In this document: piece after piece, positions 45,324 through 50,446 of the stretch
Layout: every line of letters starts with the position of its first letter
How positions within the stretch are numbered: the first letter of the stretch is position 1
Assembly: GCA_001661515.1 (NCBI GenBank)
Contig: LUVW01000007.1
Coordinates: 650,499-700,944, forward strand
Reading direction: 5' to 3'
Source: Capniomyces stellatus
Taxonomy: Eukaryota; Kickxellomycota; Harpellomycetes; Harpellales; Legeriomycetaceae
DNA: 50,446 nt
Translations under genes and position numbers: made by a program
The notes under the pieces: model-generated
Told to the model about the DNA's origin: nothing
The model's database searches: none
What the model saw: the letters and a program-made list of their open reading frames with translations, nothing else

Positions 45324-46559
45324 ATGGTCCGGTCTGCTTTTGAAAACGAGTATTTGTTACACAGTATCTTCAGTTATGTCGATCAAGGCACTATGGCGCA
45401 GGCTTCAAGAGTGAACCAGTTGTGGTGGTCAGTAGGAGCGCCGATACTATACAGAGCACCGATTATAAAAGACGAGGAGAGTCTGATACTTTTTATAATG
45501 ACGCTAACAGAGACATTTCGGTTTTCACACCGATGGGACACTGGGTCAAAGCAGTTTATCGAATGCAGAGACCTGTATCACTCTCAACAGATAGAAATAG
45601 AAATCGAACCCGAATGCAAGCAATCTGGTAAAGAAGACGTGCGGATGGAGTCAGCGATTCAGATTAAATACGACAAAGAGTTTTATTTCGAGTCTTCGGC
45701 TGTTGAAAATCAGTACTTGGACTTGTATTTTGAGCCAGAGCAGTACGGCTTTAAATCTATTTGGTGGCCTACAATGATTCTATACTACAAACCAAACCTT
45801 AAAGGAACAAGGCCATTCCACAAGGTGTTTTGTATACACAGAGAAGAGTCCTCGCATTTCTTGAGCAAAAAAGTTCTAACTCAACACCATATGGAATACC
45901 CTAAAATTAAAAATCGGCTGAATACAAAACCAAACCATAGTGCCATCAGCCGGCTTGTTTCCCTCTTAGATATCAGCGGCGACTCGGTTTTTGCATTCCC
46001 CTCGCTGTGCCAACTGGTTAGTGTTTTTGATCTGTCTGAGGCTGCGTATAGGTGGAATTGGATGAAGGCTACATCCACAGCCATGTTATTGCAATTTCTA
46101 CCAAGCCTTAGGGAGATTGACTTGACTTCATGTGCAAATGTATATATCCCTGATATCAACAAATGGATACAGTCGTACAGCGGCGAAATAAAATCTATTA
46201 AGCTCGAAGGCCTGCGGATCGAAGACGACTTTTGTTACTGCTTATCAACATATTCAGCACCAAAGCTTGAACATCTCGATATATCCAGAAGCTACGTCTC
46301 GGACCTGGGCTTGGAATACATGTCCCCAACCTCAACTCCAAACCTTGAAAGTCTGATTGTTGATTACGTTGATGTCACGGATAAAGGCATCTACTCTGTG
46401 ATTACAAAATTTCCCAAACTGACTTGCTTATCGGTTGAAGGCACTATGGTTCTGGATGCGTTGGATGTTGTAATGGAAATAAACGAAAGAAATGATTGGG
46501 ACGACTACGAAGACGAATATGGATCCGAAAACGAATCTGAAATTGCATTGAATAACTAA
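45324..46559 (+). CDS. F-box and leucine-rich-repeat protein
   Basis: A 411-aa single-exon frame from ATG at 45324. Residues about 8-45 (NEYLLHSIFSYVDQGTMAQA, SRVNQLWWSVGAPILYR) match the F-box pattern of L-I-L-Y and V-W-A-P-LYR that binds Skp1, suggesting a substrate receptor of an SCF ubiquitin ligase. The C-terminal ~170 residues carry irregular leucine-rich repeats: LPSLREIDLTSCANVYI, KLEHLDISRSYVSDLGLEY, NLESLIVDYVDVTDKGI and KLTCLSVEGT, close to the FBXL/AMN1 type. The end is acidic (DDYEDEYGSENESE). A degenerate middle part links the two. The substrate is unknown. Composition differs clearly from the AT-rich flanks. Confidence 0.82.
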   Translation: MVRSAFENEYLLHSIFSYVDQGTMAQASRVNQLWWSVGAPILYRAPIIKDEESLILFIMTLTETFRFSHRWDTGSKQFIECRDLYHSQQIEIEIEPECKQSGKEDVRMESAIQIKYDKEFYFESSAVENQYLDLYFEPEQYGFKSIWWPTMILYYKPNLKGTRPFHKVFCIHREESSHFLSKKVLTQHHMEYPKIKNRLNTKPNHSAISRLVSLLDISGDSVFAFPSLCQLVSVFDLSEAAYRWNWMKATSTAMLLQFLPSLREIDLTSCANVYIPDINKWIQSYSGEIKSIKLEGLRIEDDFCYCLSTYSAPKLEHLDISRSYVSDLGLEYMSPTSTPNLESLIVDYVDVTDKGIYSVITKFPKLTCLSVEGTMVLDALDVVMEINERNDWDDYEDEYGSENESEIALNN

Positions 46560-47690
46560 CAGTGACCACTTTTCATTTTATTCATTTTTTTTTTAAAGAA
46601 AACTATTATACTTTTGTCGGTCACTTTATTCTAAAACATTGCCGCAGAATCCAAGTTGAGCAAAACAACGACTTTTAACTAAAGCGAAAGCTCTATCTTT
46701 TTACTGGGACTTTTTATATATATTGCAAACCAGCTAAATCTAGCTTTTTTTTAAAAAAAATAAAAACCACACACACACAACACACACAACACATACACAC
46801 AGAGTGAACCTAGTAGTCAACCGCAGCCAAACTTGGCTGTATTGGAGTTCAACGACTAATAAACATCATAATTTTATTGTGAGGATTGGCTGTTGGTAAT
46901 GATTTGGTTACTTGGAGCCTCCTAGAGAACATAAAATCTACGCTCAGCCAAGTTATGAACTATGAACTGTTTGCAGTTGTCTAAAATCGAGTTTATGCTT
47001 ACATTATACGCTGTGTAGACTATATATCGTCTATTCTATAGTAAATTGTTGCAAGAAGGCCTCTATGCACTAGAGTGTGTAAACCAATAATCACCTTTCA
47101 TAATTTTCGACGCTATTTGGCGTTTCATATTTAGGTTTGATAACATTTAAAAAGGTCAAGTCAGCAATAATTTATGTAACACGAGGCTATTGAAAACCCA
47201 ATAGTTTAGTTTAACAAACAGCTTCAGTTTTAAACAAAACAGCTTTGAAACACAATTCGGGGGAATTACTAGCCGGGGTGGTTTTTTCATATATTTATTC
47301 GGTTACGAAAGCGAGGGCAAGAAAAGTAAATAAATAGTCGTTCAGTGATTTCAAAAAATGAAGGAAGTCGCTTGGTGTTTCATTGTAATTTCCGCTGTTG
47401 AAAATAACCCTCAACAAAAATACAAAAGAAAATATAAAACAAACGCAAAACCATTAAGTGAAGCAATGGTATAAATACTGCGAGATTAATTTTATATTTA
47501 GTTACTTTTTTTTATTTTCAGAGTCAGTATTTTATTTTGCACCAAATAATATTCCCATCCCATCCCTACCTCTCTGCTCTTCATCGTCCATTTATATTAT
47601 ATTATAGCCCAAGCAGCCTCAGTTGCCGATAAAAAGAACAACCCGAAAAGAAGATAAGAAGCAAAAAAAAAAACGCGATTTCACTCCAAT
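46560..47690. other. Gap between the F-box and ketopantoate reductase genes
   Basis: AT-rich, 1.13 kb, with an ACACACAAC microsatellite at about 46769-46800 and T/A tracts. No gene supported. Confidence 0.5.
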
Positions 47691-48826
47691 ATGACTGCAG
47701 TTAACAGAAAACCTACAGTGTTGATAGGTACTTATTTTCAAAAAGTATTTTACAAGCCGTTTTACCCTCGTGACATAGATACATATATGTTTACTTTAAT
47801 GGTAGCAACTAAAATGATATTGAATTTGCCCTCTTTATCGTAGTTGGTGGTGGTGCTGTTGGATCCATACATGGCTGGAGACTACAGATTGCTGGAGCAC
47901 ACGTCTCTGTTGTATGTCGTTCTAACTTTGAAAAGGTTAAAGAGTCAGGTTATGTTATAAACTCTGCAAAATTTGGAACAGGTGTATTTAATCCTGACGG
48001 GGTTTACGCTAATAGCAACGAGGCAGTTTCAGGAGATAAAGTGTACGATTATATACTCGTATGCACTAAAGTGTTGCCTAACTTGAGCGACCCAGCTGAG
48101 GTAGTTATACCATACATCAAAAGCGACAAGACAGTTATTATTCTGGTTCAAAATGGGATTGGGATCGAAGAGCCCATTAGAGTCAGGCTGCCCAACAATC
48201 CTATCGTTTCTGCGATTGCGTATGTAGATGTTGACCAAACCGAAAGCGGTACAATGAGACACGGAGGAACTATTGCGTTGGTTTATGGATTTTACGTCAA
48301 GCAGGGCGATGATCTTGCAAAGTACAACAAAGAAAATAGCCACATTCTAGAATCACTCGATAAGCTGTTTGTCGGTGGAGATATCGGGTCCACAATCCGT
48401 GAGTCCATTCAGCCGCATAGATGGTTCAAAGTTGTGTGGAATGGGTCTTTCAACCCAATATCTGTTTTGGCAGGCTGCAAGAATACCCATGACTTGATCG
48501 ATTTCCCCAACACACGGGAGCTCTTAATCAACGCAATTGCCGAAATAAAAAAAGTTGGCGAAGCTGTAACCGGCGAAAAGTTGCCTATAAGCATGGGTCA
48601 AAATTCTTCAGAAGACATTTTGGCATTTACTCGGAACAGACCTCAGCCAGTATACCCGTCAATGATGGTGGACTTTATGAACAAACGACCTATGGAGCAC
48701 GAAGTGATACTTAAAAACCCAATCAGGGAAGCCAAGAGGCTTGGTATAGATGTACCGATTTTGGAAACCATATACGCCCTATTAACTTTGAACGAGTCTA
48801 CCTATTTACCAGCTAAAAGCACTTGA
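47691..48826 (+). CDS. 2-dehydropantoate 2-reductase (ketopantoate reductase)
   Basis: NADPH-dependent reduction of ketopantoate to pantoate in pantothenate and coenzyme A synthesis (PanE/ApbA family). Exon 1 is 47691-47727 and exon 2 is 47844-48826, joined across a 116-bp GT-AG intron, giving 339 aa. The intron splits the first beta strand: TVLI then VGGGAVGSIHGWRL, restoring the Rossmann GxGxxG motif at about 14-19. Further marks are AHVSVVCRSNFEKV, YDYILVCTKV (about 86, the substrate Lys region), IILVQNGIGIEEPIR (conserved Q-NG-G) and WFKVVWNGSFNPISVLAG, which matches the K-x4-N-x3-NP catalytic helix. The C-terminal domain ends PILETIYALLTLNES. Nothing is truncated. Several paralogues are common in fungi, so the physiological substrate could be another 2-keto acid. 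Confidence 0.9.
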
Positions 48827-49417
48827 TGGTGATCATTTCCAGCATCTACCAGATGTTATCAGTATCCTTTATTTGCCTAGGTTTAAATCATTTGTCGTAA
48901 CATTGGTATCTTTATTTAACGCTTAGTATCCGCTGATCATATTAAAAATGTAAGCTGTTTTTGTTTAATTAAGTCACGTTGATTTTAATAAAAATGGTAA
49001 AAAAAAAAAGCACGTCTTACTTTATTAATTGCTCGTTGGCAACGATGTAAAGTTGTCAAACTTGGTTTAATGATGAAAGAACGAGGGTTTAATTTTTATA
49101 AGTTTATTATTATCTTGGTTTTAAATTCAAGTCCAGAATGGGATTATTAAATTCTAAACTGTTAATAATAGTAAAATTGCCAATTTAGTAATTAGCATGG
49201 TATAGAATATAAAGCTTTTAAAAAAATAATCAAGATGGCCTAAACTGGTTTAGAGATTCAGGAATAGCATATCACTGACCCTTATGATTAGTGTTAGAGC
49301 TAGAGCCGCTTCGATTTAAAAAGATTACGGTATTATGGAAAATGGACCATCAAGTTGAATGAACAAACTTAATTGAGAGCGTTCGCCCTTCAATCTGGTG
49401 TAATGATGCCAATCCAA
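48827..49417. other. Convergent gap between the reductase and mucin-like genes
   Basis: AT-rich, 590 bp; 3' ends of both neighbours, including perhaps a further short exon of the mucin-like gene. No other feature. Confidence 0.4.
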
Positions 49418-50446
49418 TTAGGCCTCTACGATTGTACTGCTGCAGTTAGATGTGTTGCTTACTTGCCTTGTTGTTGTACCAAATTCATATTCTTCGAGAA
49501 GGGCGGTCACGGTGACGTCTTCTGAGGTGGTGACTGTAGGACCTTGTTCAGTAACATTATCGAATACGGTGGTGGTGACTACTGAAGTAGTTGTTGGTAC
49601 TTCAGAAGTAAAATTGGTGCTGCAGTTGTCGGCGTTGTAGTTGATTGCTGTGGTTGTGCCTTCGATAGCTTCACTAACATAGACGTACATTGTAGAGTCT
49701 TGAGAAATGGTTGAGGTGGTAGTTGCGTCATAGATATCTTGGAATTCAGTGATGGTGACTACTTGAGTTGCGGTTGGCCCAAGGGTTAGAATATCATCAT
49801 TGGTAGCTGTTACATCGGTGGTGGCTGGTGCATCAGTGATGATTGGTGCATCAGTGGTAGCTGTTACATCGGTGGTGGCTGGCTCCTCGGATGTAGCTGG
49901 TGCATCAGATGTGGCTGGCTCCTCGGATGTGGCTGGCTCCTCGGATGTGGCTGGCTCCTCAGATGTAGCTGGTGCATCAGATGTAGCTGGTTCCTCAGAT
50001 GTGGCTGGTGCATCAGATGTAGCTGGTGCATCAGATGTAGCTGGTGCATCAGATGTGGTTGGCTCTTCGGAAGTGATTGGTTCCTCTGAGGTGGTTGGCT
50101 CCTCTGATGTAGCTGGCTCCTCGGATGTGGCTGGCTCCTCAGATGTAGCTGGTGCATCAGATGTAGCTGGTTCCTCAGATGTGGCTGGTGCATCAGATGT
50201 AGCTGGTGCATCAGATGTAGCTGGTGCATCAGATGTGGTTGGCTCTTCGGAAGTGATTGGTTCCTCTGAGGTGGTTGGCTCCTCTGATGTAGCTGGCTCC
50301 TCGGATGTGGCTGGCTCCTCAGATGTAGCTGGTGCATCAGATGTGGCTGGCTCTTCGGAAGTGATTGGTTCCTCTGAGGTGGTTGGCTCTTCGGAAGTGA
50401 TTGGTTCTTCTGAGGTGATTGGTTCCTCTGAGGTGGTTGGCTCTTC
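49418..50446 (-). CDS. Mucin-like Thr/Ser/Pro repeat protein, 5' end beyond window
   Basis: Open frame of 342 codons plus TAA running off the window edge. The edge-proximal two thirds are hexapeptide repeats of the form EPTTSE, EPITSE, EPATSD and APATSD, rich in Thr, Ser, Pro and acid, like heavily O-glycosylated cell-wall or secreted fungal proteins. The C-terminal ~170 residues are less regular and Thr-rich (VVTITEFQDIYDATTTSTIS, TTTSVVTTTVFDNVTEQGPT) with several Asn-X-Ser/Thr sites. A strong donor-like GTAAGC at 49462-49457 lies 13 codons before the stop, so the gene may be spliced onto a last exon below 49418. There is no GPI-type tail in this frame. No start or signal peptide is visible because the 5' part is outside. 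A frame-shifted His/Gln-rich frame over the array is a shadow. Confidence 0.65.
   Translation of the reverse strand, partial: EEPTTSEEPITSEEPITSEEPTTSEEPITSEEPATSDAPATSEEPATSEEPATSEEPTTSEEPITSEEPTTSDAPATSDAPATSDAPATSEEPATSDAPATSEEPATSEEPATSEEPTTSEEPITSEEPTTSDAPATSDAPATSDAPATSEEPATSDAPATSEEPATSEEPATSEEPATSDAPATSEEPATTDVTATTDAPIITDAPATTDVTATNDDILTLGPTATQVVTITEFQDIYDATTTSTISQDSTMYVYVSEAIEGTTTAINYNADNCSTNFTSEVPTTTSVVTTTVFDNVTEQGPTVTTSEDVTVTALLEEYEFGTTTRQVSNTSNCSSTIVEA
49850..50446. repeat. 18-bp minisatellite with 180-bp higher-order unit
   Basis: Tandem 18-bp units (six codons). From about 49932 to 50344 the sequence is identical to itself at an offset of exactly 180 bp, so ten-unit blocks are duplicated without change. 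The array continues past the window edge. Confidence 0.93.

Noticed and set aside
49864..50337. 157-codon His/Gln-rich frame
   Set aside because: It is a frame-shifted reading of the 18-bp repeat array; the Thr/Ser/Pro frame continues open into non-repeat coding sequence.

Overview
The window is nuclear DNA of a filamentous or early-diverging fungus. The evidence is spliceosomal introns of about 75-210 bp with GTAAGT-like donors, AT-rich gaps of 0.4-5 kb between genes, and a gene set of ergosterol synthesis, HRD-type ER quality control, complex I (GRIM-19), ATG101 and a PanE-type ketopantoate reductase. Complex I and ATG101 rule out a Saccharomyces-like yeast. The AT-richness, Asn/Ser-rich tails and modest intron load would suit a zoopagomycote/Kickxellomycotina-type lineage, but I cannot prove that from this sequence alone.

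Layout: 0.2-4.5 kb (-) is a two-exon DENND6-type DENN protein. 5.4-5.8 kb (-) is a short protein with a SERTA-like motif. 5.8-10.5 kb is gene-poor. 10.5-14.2 kb (+) is exportin-T. 14.6-18.4 kb (-) is a six- or seven-exon HRD3/SEL1L homologue, tail to tail with exportin-T. 19.2-19.9 kb holds an unresolved coding-like island. 20.35-21.7 kb (+) is mevalonate diphosphate decarboxylase. 22.2-22.5 kb (-) is mitochondrial bL36. 23.3-25.4 kb (-) is a Myb/SANT-like (trihelix) DNA-binding protein. 27.8-28.3 kb (-) is NDUFA13/GRIM-19. 29.3-30.6 kb (+) is ATG101 in six recognisable exons. 31.2-32.8 kb (-) is a CBM21 glycogen-targeting PP1 regulator. 33-38 kb is a repeat-bearing gap. 38-39 kb (+) is GRX5. 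39.4-42.3 kb (-) is an ADCK2/Cqd1-type ABC1 kinase. 43.6-44.1 kb (-) is a tiny SERBP1/HABP4-motif protein. 45.3-46.6 kb (+) is an F-box/LRR protein. 47.7-48.8 kb (+) is ketopantoate reductase. 49.4 kb to the edge (-) is a mucin-like repeat protein cut by the window end.

The genes form no cluster or operon; they are a housekeeping mix. Several act in mitochondria (bL36m, GRIM-19, GRX5, Cqd1-like kinase) or in the ER and membrane system (HRD3, DENND6), which looks incidental. Four genes (ATG101, GRX5, GRIM-19, SERBP1-like) are visible only after joining short exons, and some of the long open frames across them are antisense shadows. I see no CRISPR array, no convincing tRNA or rRNA gene and no transposon coding region. 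I did not find a clear new biological system. The items most worth a second look are the coding-like island near 19.3 kb, the degenerate KxGQ motif of the ABC1 kinase, the GC-AG intron of HRD3, and the 180-bp higher-order repeat in the mucin-like gene.
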